27,368 nt of DNA from Candidatus Schekmanbacteria bacterium (lineage in GTDB: Bacteria > Schekmanbacteria > GWA2-38-11 > J061), in the NCBI GenBank assembly GCA_003695725.1, contig RFHX01000180.1:1-27368 (forward strand), given 5' to 3'. Position numbers and translations under genes: made by a program. The notes below the pieces were generated by a model that saw nothing but the letters and a program-made list of their open reading frames with translations, had not been told where the DNA came from and ran no database searches. Every line of letters starts with the position of its first letter. The stretch's first letter is position 1. Positions 1 through 9,144 of this stretch are shown piece by piece.

Positions 1-746
1 CCGCCAAGGTGAATATATTCGATATGTTGAGACTTGCAGGTATCAAAACTGATATAAAAATAAAGAATCCGTCAAAAACAGTAAGGTGCGAACTGAATTT
101 TCAAGGGCTGAAAAATGATGCTGATATCCCTGAAAGAGACAGACAGCGTATAAAAAAGGTTGAAAACCTTTCTTCAAATGGCACAAAAAATGTAATAATA
201 GAAATCAGGAAAGAATCTCTCGATAATTTCAAAGCATTGCCGCTTCCAATTACATTTTACAAGAATTATCAAAAAGCAACTCAATTCATACAAAGCGACA
301 GCAGAGAAATAAAAAATATTGCCAAAGAGATTTCTAAATTATCGGGAAATGATTCCTTGCTTTTTGTGAAAGAAACCTTAAAATGGTTTTCTAAGAATAT
401 AAAAGAATCAATGGTTGAAAACTTCAGCGCGCTCGATACTTTAAAAAAGGGTGAGGGAGAATGCCAGTCGCATTCTTATCTATTTTCAGCTATAATGCGC
501 GCAGGGAATATCCCCTGCAGGATTGTTTCCGGATTGGTATATCCTGATGGATATAATGCCTTTATGTATCATTCATGGTGTGAAGTTTATTTGGGCAAAT
601 GGGTCTCTGTTGACCCTTCACTGAAGCAGTTTCCTGCAGATTCGACACATCTTGTTCTTGCAGAAGGTGATATTTTTTCACAGGCAAAGATAGCAAATTT
701 TATGAGGAATTCAGGTATCAAAGTGTTGAAGATACAGTATGATTAG
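1..746 (+). CDS. Transglutaminase-like cysteine protease-fold protein (5' partial)
   Basis: This is the C-terminal part of a transglutaminase-core protein. The reading frame is open to the left edge, so the GTG at 9 may be only an internal codon. Numbered from that GTG, the Cys-His-Asp triad of the fold is visible: Cys152 in GECQSHS, His188 in YHSWCEVYL and Asp202 in VSVDPS, with the expected spacing. Bacterial members act as proteases, amidases or scaffolds, often outside the cytoplasm, and the substrate cannot be told from sequence. No signal peptide is visible because the N-terminus is outside the window. The stop codon overlaps the start of rel by 8 bases, which suggests co-translation. 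The family call is firm; a specific function is not supported. Confidence 0.8.
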   Translation, partial: AKVNIFDMLRLAGIKTDIKIKNPSKTVRCELNFQGLKNDADIPERDRQRIKKVENLSSNGTKNVIIEIRKESLDNFKALPLPITFYKNYQKATQFIQSDSREIKNIAKEISKLSGNDSLLFVKETLKWFSKNIKESMVENFSALDTLKKGEGECQSHSYLFSAIMRAGNIPCRIVSGLVYPDGYNAFMYHSWCEVYLGKWVSVDPSLKQFPADSTHLVLAEGDIFSQAKIANFMRNSGIKVLKIQYD

Positions 747-2928
747 ATGTGAAGAAATTATAGATAAAGTTTTAACATATTTGCCTAATGCAAATCAGGG
801 CATAATAAGAAAGGCATATGTTTTTTCAGCACGGGCGCATAAAGACCAACTACGCGCCTCAGGTGAGCCATATCTCTCTCACTCACTTGAAGTAGCATCG
901 ATTCTTGCAGATATGAAAATGGATGTTGATACGATTGCCGCAGGAATACTTCACGATACTATAGAGGATACACCTGTGACTTTGCAGGATATTGAAACGA
1001 TGTTCAATCCAACTATTGCTCTTTTGGTAGATGGAGTTACTAAAATCGGAAAGATTAAATACAAATCCATCGAGGAGAAACAGAGTGAAAATTTCAGAAA
1101 AATGCTGATGGCGATGGCAAAAGATATAAGGGTGATTTTGATTAAACTTGCAGACCGCCTCCATAATATGCGGACTTTGGAATATTTGAATGAAGAGAAA
1201 AGAAAATTTATTGCGCAGGAAACCCTTGATATATATGCGCCAATAGCCCATCGTCTCGGTATGGGAGAAATCAAATGGGAGCTTGAAGATGAGTCTTTGA
1301 GGTATCTTCAGCCAGATGTTTACTATACAATTGCAAAAAAGGTAAGGAATAAAAGAAGAGAGCGCTTAAAATACATCGAAGAGGTGAGAAATCTTATTCA
1401 ACAGCACCTTATTGAGACTGGCCTTGATGTCATTGTTGAAGGCAGACCTAAACATTTCTACAGCATTTATCAAAAGATGATGAGAAGAAGGATAAGCTTC
1501 GATGAGGTTTATGATCTGCTGGCATTCAGGATTATTACAGATACTATAAAAGATTGTTATGCCTCTCTTGGGGCAATACATTCCCTATGGACGCCTGTGC
1601 CCGGAAGATTTAAGGATTATATAGCTATGCCAAAACCCAATATGTACCAATCTCTGCATACCACTGTTATAGGTCCAAAAGGCAATAGAATAGAGATTCA
1701 GATAAGGACCAAAAAAATGCATGAGGTGGCAGAAAGAGGTATTGCTGCCCACTGGTTGTATAAAGAGGGTACGGAAATAACAGCAATTCATCCTGATGAA
1801 TTCAAGTGGATAAAACAGATATTGAGCTGGCAGGAGGAGATGAAAGACCCCAAAGAGTATATGAAGAATTTAAAGGTAGACCTCACTGCCACAGAAGTCT
1901 ATGTATTTACTCCAAAAGGTGAAGTCAAATCTTTTCCTCGTGGTGCAACAGTCGTAGATTTTGCTTATGCAATTCACACACATATAGGCCATAAATGTTC
2001 AGGTGCTCGTGTGAATGGAAAAATGGTCCCGTTGAAATATCAGCTCAAGAGCGGAGATGTCGTGGAAATCATTACTTCGGAAAACCATAAACCGAGCCGG
2101 GATTGGTTGAATTTTGTAATAACTTCACGTGCTCAAAACAAGATAAAATTGTTCCTTCGTGAAGAGGAATCTGGAAAGAGCTACAATCTTGGGAAAACAT
2201 TGATAGAAAAGGCGCTTAAAAAGAACAATATAAATTTATCGAAAGTTATTGAAGATGAGGCGTTCAAAAATGCCTGCAGTAGTCTTGGTTATCCGACACT
2301 GGAATCTCTTTTCATTGCTGTGGGCTTTGGCAAATTGTCGGCAGAGACCTTTATAAAAAAGTATTTGCCAGAGAGCAAAAATGAGGTACAAAAAGCCAAA
2401 GGTTTAGAGAAAATAAAAGAAAAATTCAGACAGGTTGTAAGAAGAAATGAGTCGACAGGAATACGCATCAAGGATATAGACAATATATTGATACGCTTTG
2501 CTAAATGCTGTTCTCCTGTGCCGGGCGATGAGATCAAGGGATTTATAACAAGAGGACGCGGTGTAACTATACATAAGGCAGATTGTGCTTTACTCAACAA
2601 AATCGATATAAATCCTGAAAGGAGAATAGATGTAGAATGGGATTCAAAAGCCAAAACGGAAAGGCCTGTAAAAATTTCAGTTACATCTGAAAACAAAAAG
2701 GGTATGCTTGCATCGATTTCTTCGATTATTGCCTCTAATGATATTGATATTGTTTCTGCAAATGCGGCTGCCAATGATGATGGAACAGGAGATATGACTT
2801 TTATAATACAAGTAAAAAATGTTGATCAATTGAATAAAGCGATAACTCAAATCAATAATTTAAAAGGTGTCATTAAAATTGAAAGGGTTGGACTGTCGGA
2901 GAAAAAGGTTAATGTGGGGGGAGGTTAA
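739..2928 (+). CDS. rel: Bifunctional (p)ppGpp synthetase/hydrolase Rel (RelA/SpoT family)
   Basis: This long RelA/SpoT homologue (729 aa, the usual length) makes and degrades (p)ppGpp, the stringent-response alarmone. The N-terminal HD hydrolase domain shows His48, His72-Asp73 (LHDTIEDT) and a later Asp in KLADRLHNM. The synthetase domain follows at about 230-345 with [19 protein letters not shown] and EIQIRT. RFKD at 290-293 is the RxKD signature of bifunctional enzymes rather than the ExDD of synthetase-only RelA. A TGS domain (about 386-447), a conserved-cysteine segment (Cys590, Cys591, Cys616) and a C-terminal ACT domain (about 643-718) complete the ribosome-sensing regulatory half. As the hydrolase motif is intact and no second long homologue is seen here, a single Rel is likely, but the rest of the genome is not visible. 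The start overlaps the preceding gene by 8 bases and the stop shares one base with ridA. Confidence 0.96.
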   Translation: MIRCEEIIDKVLTYLPNANQGIIRKAYVFSARAHKDQLRASGEPYLSHSLEVASILADMKMDVDTIAAGILHDTIEDTPVTLQDIETMFNPTIALLVDGVTKIGKIKYKSIEEKQSENFRKMLMAMAKDIRVILIKLADRLHNMRTLEYLNEEKRKFIAQETLDIYAPIAHRLGMGEIKWELEDESLRYLQPDVYYTIAKKVRNKRRERLKYIEEVRNLIQQHLIETGLDVIVEGRPKHFYSIYQKMMRRRISFDEVYDLLAFRIITDTIKDCYASLGAIHSLWTPVPGRFKDYIAMPKPNMYQSLHTTVIGPKGNRIEIQIRTKKMHEVAERGIAAHWLYKEGTEITAIHPDEFKWIKQILSWQEEMKDPKEYMKNLKVDLTATEVYVFTPKGEVKSFPRGATVVDFAYAIHTHIGHKCSGARVNGKMVPLKYQLKSGDVVEIITSENHKPSRDWLNFVITSRAQNKIKLFLREEESGKSYNLGKTLIEKALKKNNINLSKVIEDEAFKNACSSLGYPTLESLFIAVGFGKLSAETFIKKYLPESKNEVQKAKGLEKIKEKFRQVVRRNESTGIRIKDIDNILIRFAKCCSPVPGDEIKGFITRGRGVTIHKADCALLNKIDINPERRIDVEWDSKAKTERPVKISVTSENKKGMLASISSIIASNDIDIVSANAAANDDGTGDMTFIIQVKNVDQLNKAITQINNLKGVIKIERVGLSEKKVNVGGG

Positions 2929-3314
2929 TGGCAAAAATAAAACCTATTGAATGCCCTGATGCACCTGCGGCGATAGGTCCTTATTCACAGGCAGTTAGCG
3001 CAGGAAACTTTTTGTTTATTTCAGGACAGATTCCTATTGACCCTCAGACGGGCACTGTTGTTTCGGGCGGTATTGAGGCGCAAACAGAACAGGTATTGAA
3101 GAACCTCAAAAATATTTTGATCTTTTCAGGCTTGGATTTCAATGATGTTGTTAAAACAACTGTTTATTTGAAATCTATAGGTGACTTTCAAAAATTTAAT
3201 GAAATTTATGCAAAATCATTTCAGAATGACCCACCAGCAAGAGCTTGTGTTGAAGTTTCTGCTCTGCCCAAAGGCGTCCTAATTGAAATCGATGCGATTG
3301 CTATTGAAAAGTGA
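2928..3314 (+). CDS. ridA: RidA family 2-iminobutanoate/2-iminopropanoate deaminase
   Basis: This is a RidA/YER057c/UK114 protein of 128 aa, the standard length. The family forms trimers and hydrolyses reactive enamine/imine intermediates released by pyridoxal-phosphate enzymes such as threonine dehydratase, so it is a metabolite-damage pre-emption enzyme. Landmarks are Tyr19 in GPYSQAV, the [11 protein letters not shown] segment, Arg105 in PPARACVEV and Glu120 in VLIEIDAIA. These match the substrate-binding Tyr, Arg and Glu of active RidA members. A very strong ribosome binding site, GGGGGAGG, ends 4 bases before the ATG. It is encoded inside the last codons of rel, giving that protein its Gly-rich end. 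The one-base TAATG overlap with rel implies tight translational coupling. Confidence 0.95.
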   Translation: MAKIKPIECPDAPAAIGPYSQAVSAGNFLFISGQIPIDPQTGTVVSGGIEAQTEQVLKNLKNILIFSGLDFNDVVKTTVYLKSIGDFQKFNEIYAKSFQNDPPARACVEVSALPKGVLIEIDAIAIEK

Positions 3315-3327
3315 GGTATAAAGAACT

Positions 3328-4890
3328 ATGAGTTTTCCCATTGCCACCGGCTCTCAGATGAGAGAAGTAGATAGAATAACTATAGAAGAAAGAGGCATTC
3401 CGGGTCTTGTATTGATGGAAAATGCAGGAACAGGCGTGGCAAATGCCATAAAGAGAAGATATTCATCTTTAAAGGATAAAAACATTACAGTTGTTAGCGG
3501 AAAGGGGAATAATGGAGGTGACGGATATGTTGTTGCACGATTGTTGCTCGATGAGTGTAACGAGATGAATGTGTTTGTCTTGGCTGAAGAATCTGCTCTT
3601 AAAGGTGATGCCTTGGAGAATTATAAAAGGATAAAGGAGGCAGGAGCGCAAATATATCATCTAAAAAGCACTTCCGAATTTGATGAAGAAGTAATGTCCA
3701 TACTTAAAAGGACAGATATCATTGTTGATGCCATACTGGGGACAGGAATCACAGGAGAGGTCAAAGGATTTTATGGTGAAGTGATAAACCTCATAAATGA
3801 CTTGAGAAAGGATGTTGTCTCTGTCGATATATCTTCAGGGTTGTCTTCAGATACAGGAAAAATCAGCGGACCTGCCATTTTTTCTAATCTAACTGTTACA
3901 CTGGGAATGGCCAAAATAGCACATTTTGTATATCCTGCCGCCAAATATGCAGGCGACCTTGAAATTGTGGATATTGGAATTCCTGATGATGTAATTGAAA
4001 ATATGAAGTTTGATGTTGAAGTCATAGAAAAGGAAGATGTTAGAAAAATACTTCCACAACGAGAAAAGGATGCACATAAAGGAAATTTTGGACACACTGT
4101 TATCATAGGCGGCTCTGTTGGGAAAAGCGGCGCTGTCATTATGGCTGCCGAAGCCGCTATGCGTTCAGGTGCAGGGTTGGTTACTGCTGTAGTGCCAAAG
4201 GGAATAAACACCGTTATCGAAGCCAATCTGATTGAAGCGATGTCTTTTCCTGTTGAAGAAAATAAGAATGGAGCAATTTCTAAAGAAGCTGTGGATTCAA
4301 TATTGGACTTTTGCAGGGATAAGGATGTTGTAGCAGCAGGACCCGGTATGGGCGCTGATAAAGACGGTGAAGTGATTATTGAGGCCCTTTTGAAAAATCT
4401 TGATATGCCTCTTGTTTTAGATGCTGATGCCATAAATATTCTGTCAAAGAATAAAGAAATACTGCGGGAAAGAAAAGGGGAAGTAATATTGACGCCTCAT
4501 CCGGGTGAGATGGGACGACTTATGGGAATTAAATCATCAGATGTTCAGAAAGAGCGCCTTGAAGTGTGTATTGAAGCAGCAAAGGATTTTGATTGTATAG
4601 TCGTCCTGAAAGGGAAAAATTCAATTATTTCAAATCGGGGAAAAAAGACCTTTATCAACACGACTGGAAATCCGGGAATGGCAACCGGGGGAAGCGGCGA
4701 TGTTTTGACTGGAATCATTGCAGGGCTGTTGTCTCAAGGTGTGCCGTCCGAGTATTCTGCAAGTTGTGGTGTATTCATTCATGGCTTGGCAGGTGATATT
4801 GCGGCAGAAGATATTGGGGAGGTATCTCTTTGTGCCGGCGATGTGATCGATTACCTTCCCGAAGCTTTTCTAAGATGCCTTACCTGTTGA
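3328..4890 (+). CDS. nnr: Bifunctional NAD(P)H-hydrate epimerase / ADP-dependent NAD(P)H-hydrate dehydratase
   Basis: This two-domain enzyme of 520 aa repairs hydrated NADH and NADPH (NADHX/NADPHX). The N-terminal YjeF_N epimerase (about 1-225) has the Rossmann-like NNGGDG motif at 61-66, an Asp-containing DAILGTG strand and DISSGLSSDTG. The C-terminal ribokinase-like dehydratase (about 240-515) has GNFGHT, AAGPGMG, TPHPGEMGRLMG (389-400) and the anion-hole motif TGGSGDVLTG (453-462). This is the usual bacterial fusion, with the epimerase first. It sits 13 bases after ridA, and both are metabolite-repair enzymes, so a shared transcript is likely. The ATG follows a GAGG at 3313-3316. Nothing appears missing from either active site. 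Confidence 0.96.
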   Translation: MSFPIATGSQMREVDRITIEERGIPGLVLMENAGTGVANAIKRRYSSLKDKNITVVSGKGNNGGDGYVVARLLLDECNEMNVFVLAEESALKGDALENYKRIKEAGAQIYHLKSTSEFDEEVMSILKRTDIIVDAILGTGITGEVKGFYGEVINLINDLRKDVVSVDISSGLSSDTGKISGPAIFSNLTVTLGMAKIAHFVYPAAKYAGDLEIVDIGIPDDVIENMKFDVEVIEKEDVRKILPQREKDAHKGNFGHTVIIGGSVGKSGAVIMAAEAAMRSGAGLVTAVVPKGINTVIEANLIEAMSFPVEENKNGAISKEAVDSILDFCRDKDVVAAGPGMGADKDGEVIIEALLKNLDMPLVLDADAINILSKNKEILRERKGEVILTPHPGEMGRLMGIKSSDVQKERLEVCIEAAKDFDCIVVLKGKNSIISNRGKKTFINTTGNPGMATGGSGDVLTGIIAGLLSQGVPSEYSASCGVFIHGLAGDIAAEDIGEVSLCAGDVIDYLPEAFLRCLTC

Positions 4891-4953
4891 TTTTAAATGT
4901 CAGAGGCGATTTGATCTTGCTTATTTGGAGAAATAATCAAGAATTCCAGAAAT

Positions 4954-4984
4954 GAAGAGAATCTCTTCTTAATTGTTTTCTTTG
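4954..4984 (+). terminator. Weak candidate intrinsic terminator after nnr
   Basis: A 6-bp inverted repeat GAAGAG/CTCTTC with a 3-base loop (4954-4968) is followed by a T-rich run (4969-4984). It lies in the 138-base gap between nnr and rnr, where an operon could end. The stem is short and A/T-rich and the T tract is interrupted, so any termination is probably partial. Confidence 0.3.
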
Positions 4985-5028
4985 TGTGATTGGTTGGTTA
5001 TGATAATTTTTATATAGGCGGTGAAAAG

Positions 5029-7233
5029 ATGTCTGTAAATAATGAAAAAATAAAGTATGAGATTGAGAAACTTTTTACTTCCAAAAGGCAGAGATACCAT
5101 TCCCTTTCATTTTCAGAGCTTTCAGGGCTTATAGATGCTGAAATAGAACGAAAGTCTTTAAAGAAGATATGTCGGAATCTCGAGGAAGAGGGAATAATTA
5201 TCATTGACAATGATAGAATATTAAATCCTTCTCATTACAATATCGTAGCAGGGACAATAAAAATCGTGAGGACAGGAGAAGGACGTGTTTATCCGGAGAA
5301 GGAACCAAGAAAAGCTATCTTTGTTGATTTCGATAAGACTGGCGACGCCTTGGATGGAGATTTCGTATATGTCCGAGTTGCAAAAATAGGGCGAAGGGGA
5401 AGGCCTTATGGAGAAGTTGTCAAGGTATTGAGAAGAAAGCAAAAGAGGATAATTGGGGAAATAAAAAAAGTTGGTAGAAAATTGATAGCTGTCCCAATAT
5501 CAAGGAGCAATTTGCCTGACATAATCATTGACGGAAAGGAGGCTAAACCGCTTAAACAAGGGGATATAGTTATTGTTGAACCATCTGCAAAGAAAAAGGA
5601 CCTTTGGCATATCAATGGCAGACTAATAGATGTGATAGGCGATAAGAATTCTTCAGCAATAGGTACTAAAATCGTAATCGAAAAAAATGGTTTTGCTGAT
5701 GAATTCTCTTCAAATGTTTTGAAGGAAGCTAAAAGTCTTAGTTCTGATATAAGAAAAGAGATAGAAAGGAGAGTAGATTTTAGGAATCTCAAGACTGTGA
5801 CAGTAGATGGTGAAAAAGCAAGGGATTTCGATGATGCCGTATCAATTGAAAAAATCGAGAAAAACCTCTTTCGTCTCTATGTCCATATAGCTGATGTTTC
5901 CTATTATGTGAAAGAAAATAGTCTGATAGACAAGGAAGCATGGAAGCGGGCGACAAGTGTTTATTTTCCTGACTACTGGATTCCTATGCTGCCGATGAAA
6001 CTATCCAGCGATTTGTGCAGCTTAAATCAGGGAAAAGACAGATTAACAGTAAGTGTTGTAATGGACATAGATAAGAAGGGTGAGATTATTGATTATAGAA
6101 TAGTGGAATCTGTAATAAGAAGTGATGAAAGGATGACCTACACCAATTTTCAAAAGGTTTTAGATGGAAGTGATGAACAAATTATTCAGCGTTACAGCAA
6201 TTATGCAGAAGATTTCAAATTAATGGAAGAGCTTTGTCATATTCTCAAAGAAAAGAGAAGACGGCGCGGTAGTCTTGATTTTGACCTGCCTGAACCGGAA
6301 TTTATTCTTGATGCAACAGGCGATATTATTGACATCGTTAAATCTGAGAGATTGACATCACACAGAATCATTGAAGAATTTATGATTGCAGCCAATGAAA
6401 CCGTAGCGGAATATTTGTTTAAACATTCAGAGCCGTCGATTTATAGAGTTCATGAATTGCCTGATAAAGACAGTATAGATGAGTTCAATGAATTTATAAA
6501 AGGGCTCGACTTCGATTTGAAACCTATTGGAAAGATTGCACCTAAAAATTTTCAGAAGATGCTTGATTCAGTGCAGGGACTTGAGATTGAGCATCTTGTA
6601 TCTACAGTACTTTTGAGGACAATGAAACATGCACTTTATACAACGAAAACTGAGGGGCATTTTGGTCTTGCTTCAAAGCATTATACTCACTTTACTTCAC
6701 CCATAAGAAGATATCCTGACCTTGTAGTACATAGAATTTTGAAAAGAATGCTCAACAGAAAGAAAAAGGAGATTTATTCAAACAACTATTTGAAGCAACT
6801 GGAAAAAACTGCAGCCCATTCATCCGAGATGGAGAGAAAAGCGGAGGATGCAGAAAGAGAAGTGTTGAACAGAAAGAAATTGGAATTTCTCAAAGCGCAT
6901 ACAGGAGAAGTTTTTGATGGGATTATTTCCGGTGTAGCTGAATTCGGATTTTTTGTCGAAATAGAGGGGTATTATGTTGACGGATTGGTGAGAATGAAAT
7001 CGTTAAAGGGAGATTATTTTATTTTTGAAGCAGATAAGCATCGCATACGGGGTAGGAGGAGCGGAATTACATTTCGGATAGGAGATAGGGTGAGAGTTTT
7101 GGTGATAGATGTTTATCCCGAGAGAGGGGAAATGGATTTAGAACTTTTATATGATAGATTTGATGAATTTATTTCGCTCAATAAAAAAAGAAGGAAAAAG
7201 AGAAGCAGGCGTATTTCCAAAAGGAGAAATTGA
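5029..7233 (+). CDS. rnr: Ribonuclease R (RNase II/R family 3'-5' exoribonuclease)
   Basis: This processive 3'-5' exoribonuclease degrades structured RNA and acts in mRNA decay and rRNA quality control. In the order expected for RNase R there is an N-terminal winged-helix-like segment (about 1-70), cold-shock-type OB domains (about 70-230), the RNB catalytic domain (about 245-570) and a C-terminal S1 domain (about 623-707), then a Lys/Arg-rich tail. The four metal-binding aspartates are present in the TVDGEKARDFDDAV segment (Asp260, 266, 268, 269), as is TSPIRRYPDLVVHR. I chose the ATG at 5029 (734 aa), which has AGGCGG about 9 bases upstream. An in-frame TTG at 4990 would add 13 unconserved-looking residues and has no comparable site. 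Its stop overlaps the next start (TGATG). Confidence 0.95.
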   Translation: MSVNNEKIKYEIEKLFTSKRQRYHSLSFSELSGLIDAEIERKSLKKICRNLEEEGIIIIDNDRILNPSHYNIVAGTIKIVRTGEGRVYPEKEPRKAIFVDFDKTGDALDGDFVYVRVAKIGRRGRPYGEVVKVLRRKQKRIIGEIKKVGRKLIAVPISRSNLPDIIIDGKEAKPLKQGDIVIVEPSAKKKDLWHINGRLIDVIGDKNSSAIGTKIVIEKNGFADEFSSNVLKEAKSLSSDIRKEIERRVDFRNLKTVTVDGEKARDFDDAVSIEKIEKNLFRLYVHIADVSYYVKENSLIDKEAWKRATSVYFPDYWIPMLPMKLSSDLCSLNQGKDRLTVSVVMDIDKKGEIIDYRIVESVIRSDERMTYTNFQKVLDGSDEQIIQRYSNYAEDFKLMEELCHILKEKRRRRGSLDFDLPEPEFILDATGDIIDIVKSERLTSHRIIEEFMIAANETVAEYLFKHSEPSIYRVHELPDKDSIDEFNEFIKGLDFDLKPIGKIAPKNFQKMLDSVQGLEIEHLVSTVLLRTMKHALYTTKTEGHFGLASKHYTHFTSPIRRYPDLVVHRILKRMLNRKKKEIYSNNYLKQLEKTAAHSSEMERKAEDAEREVLNRKKLEFLKAHTGEVFDGIISGVAEFGFFVEIEGYYVDGLVRMKSLKGDYFIFEADKHRIRGRRSGITFRIGDRVRVLVIDVYPERGEMDLELLYDRFDEFISLNKKRRKKRSRRISKRRN

Positions 7234-7874
7234 TGGCTATATTTGTCAGAAATATTCTAATTGACCTTGATGAGGTTAGCCCGGGATTGATGCGTGTAAG
7301 CGCATCGATGAAGGATGTAGTCCATGACATTAGACTAACTCTTTTTGCAACATTTCCAGAATATGAGATAAAAGATGTCGATTTGCAGATGAATGAAACA
7401 CCTGAAAAAAATTGTCCTCTTTTCAAAGAGTTGATTGGCAGAATAAGAGGACTTAAAATAGGAAGAGGTTTCAACTCTCAGATAAGAAAATTATTCAGAG
7501 GCGCAGAAGGATGTCCAACTGTTACGGGGCTTTTGACTGTTGCAGCACCTTTGGTAATAAATATTTCATGGTTTATTGAAAAAAGAAAGCTCGGATTGTC
7601 GGATAGCGAATATCTCGATTTAAAAAGGAAGATGATGAAGGATAAATGTATTGCTTTCAGCAGTATGAATAGTGAAATTGATGAAGAAGTTACAAATGGT
7701 GAAAGGGCAATTTATAGAGATTGTAATAAATGTCCCTCTGCTGATATTGGCAATGAGGCGATAAGAAAAGTAATTTTGAAGCTTGAAACCATTGCAGAAA
7801 AATATAAAATACCACAGCAATCGATTGATGATATAAAGGATGATATCAAAGATCTGTTGGAAAGGGAAAAGTGA
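7233..7874 (+). CDS. DUF2889-like protein of unknown function
   Basis: This 213-aa protein resembles the DUF2889 family. The match is judged from the pattern of a Cys (61) followed by LIGRIRGLKIGRGF, then a basic LFRG segment, then GCP (Cys94) where family members usually have GCTHL. Further cysteines lie at 139, 164 and 167 (CNKC). No signal peptide or membrane helix is evident, so it is probably cytoplasmic. The function of the family is unknown. The ATG at 7233 is preceded by AAGGAG and overlaps the rnr stop by one base, and dprA begins 10 bases after its stop, so it looks co-translated with rnr. The family call is moderately sure; I assign no role. Confidence 0.65.
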   Translation: MAIFVRNILIDLDEVSPGLMRVSASMKDVVHDIRLTLFATFPEYEIKDVDLQMNETPEKNCPLFKELIGRIRGLKIGRGFNSQIRKLFRGAEGCPTVTGLLTVAAPLVINISWFIEKRKLGLSDSEYLDLKRKMMKDKCIAFSSMNSEIDEEVTNGERAIYRDCNKCPSADIGNEAIRKVILKLETIAEKYKIPQQSIDDIKDDIKDLLEREK

Positions 7875-7883
7875 TATTCGAGA

Positions 7884-9008
7884 ATGAATATTGAAGAAAA
7901 AAAGGATTGGATTGCCCTTAATCTGCTTTCTTATAAAAAGCCTGATATATTTATAAAACTGCATCAGCACTATGGAAGCGGCACTGAAATTTTGAAAGCA
8001 GGCAGAAGTGGATTTCAAGATATCGAGTGGCTTGATAATAAGAAAAAATCATCAACAATATCAATACTATATGGCGAGATAGTTGATAAAGAACTTGAAG
8101 TTATTGAAAAACAGAGAGTTCAGATAATTACAGTTGAAGATGAAGATTATCCAGAGCTTTTAAGGGAGATTTCAGCTCCCCCTCCTGTGCTTTATTGTCG
8201 TGGGAATCTAAAAAAAGAATTCACTGGAATTGCAGTAGTAGGCACGAGGAATCCAACTGAATATGGAAAAATGATGGCTGAAAAACTTTCATCTCAGTTG
8301 GCAATAAACGGCATAGCAGTAGTTAGTGGTATGGCAAGAGGGATAGATACAATAGCTCATAAAAGCGCACTTGGAAGTAATGGTTATACGATAGCAGTAC
8401 TTGGAAGTGGTATAGATATGGTATATCCACCTGAAAACGGCAAGTTATATAATGAGATCTGTGAAAAAGGAGCTGTTATATCTGAATTTCCAATGGGTTC
8501 GTCACCTCACAAAAAGAATTTTCCGAGACGCAACAGAATCGTTAGCGGTATGAGTAGAGCAATATTGGTTATCGAGGCAGGAGAGAGAAGCGGGACGCTT
8601 ATAACAGCGCGGTTTGCCATTGAGCAAAACAGGGATGTATTTGCTGTGCCGGGCAGGGTTACATCTTCAAGAAGCAAGGGCACAAATGGGTTGATAAAAA
8701 AAGGCGCCATATTGACAGAATCCTTTGACGACATCGCAGAGCATTTAGGCGTTGAATTCAAAAGAGAATTTTCAGAGAATTCTACTCGCTCTGATGATAA
8801 AGATAGTAAGAAACCTATTGCCTTTTCTGAAGATTCTGTAGAAGCGGCTGTTCTTTCCTTTCTCGATGATTCTCCTAAACATATCGACCTTATATCGAGG
8901 GAATGTGGAATGGGAATACCGCAAATATCATCTATACTTATGAAACTTGAAATATATGGCGCTGTAAGGCAGGTATCAGGTAAAATGTTTGTAAGAAATT
9001 ACCTGTAA
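7884..9008 (+). CDS. dprA: DNA-processing protein DprA
   Basis: DprA (Smf) binds incoming single-stranded DNA and loads RecA during natural transformation. It is also widespread in bacteria not known to be competent. The 374-aa protein has an N-terminal helical/SAM-like part, then the Rossmann-fold core with VVGTRNPTEYG, SGMARGIDTIAHKSAL (148-163), VLGSGIDMVYPPEN, PRRNRIVSGMS and EAGERSGTLITA (231-242). A C-terminal winged-helix domain (about 318-370) follows, as in many Gram-negative DprA proteins. The lysine/aspartate-rich linker between the two (about 293-312) is of ordinary length. No strong ribosome binding site precedes the ATG. It is the last gene before a 136-base gap, so it may close the rel-to-dprA run. 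Confidence 0.95.
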   Translation: MNIEEKKDWIALNLLSYKKPDIFIKLHQHYGSGTEILKAGRSGFQDIEWLDNKKKSSTISILYGEIVDKELEVIEKQRVQIITVEDEDYPELLREISAPPPVLYCRGNLKKEFTGIAVVGTRNPTEYGKMMAEKLSSQLAINGIAVVSGMARGIDTIAHKSALGSNGYTIAVLGSGIDMVYPPENGKLYNEICEKGAVISEFPMGSSPHKKNFPRRNRIVSGMSRAILVIEAGERSGTLITARFAIEQNRDVFAVPGRVTSSRSKGTNGLIKKGAILTESFDDIAEHLGVEFKREFSENSTRSDDKDSKKPIAFSEDSVEAAVLSFLDDSPKHIDLISRECGMGIPQISSILMKLEIYGAVRQVSGKMFVRNYL

Positions 9009-9089
9009 GAGGAATGTCTCTGAGCTTTTAGAGAAAGATTTAAATCCAAGAAAACCTTTTTGAAAAAAATATCAATCTTTATATAAAAA

Positions 9090-9098
9090 TGCTACAAT
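9090..9098 (+). promoter_or_regulatory. Candidate extended -10 promoter for ntrY/ntrX-lpxC
   Basis: TGCTACAAT (9090-9098) fits an extended -10 element (TGn plus TACAAT, 5 of 6 to the TATAAT consensus). It lies 46 bases before the ntrY start in the 136-base gap after dprA. No convincing -35 lies at 16-18 bases, which extended -10 promoters can tolerate. Support is sequence pattern and position only. Confidence 0.4.
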
Positions 9099-9144
9099 AA
9101 CATTGTTCTATTAACGAGATGATATTTTAGAAAAAATCGGAAAA

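Noticed and set aside
2289-2774. Antisense open frame of 161 codons opposite rel
   Set aside because: It falls on the conserved Cys and ACT region of rel and shows no family resemblance.
3771-4433. Antisense open frame of 220 codons opposite nnr
   Set aside because: It is a shadow of the nnr coding sequence with no domain or separate start signals, and the sense frame has clear catalytic motifs.
4911-4937. TTGATC with AATAAT 15 bases downstream as a promoter for rnr
   Set aside because: The spacing is short, the -35 is only 4 of 6, and it lies before the candidate terminator hairpin, which would block it.
9017-9034. Hairpin TCTCTGA/TTAGAGA after dprA as a terminator
   Set aside because: The stem is short with a G-U pair and is followed by AAGATTT rather than a T tract, so it is not a convincing intrinsic terminator.
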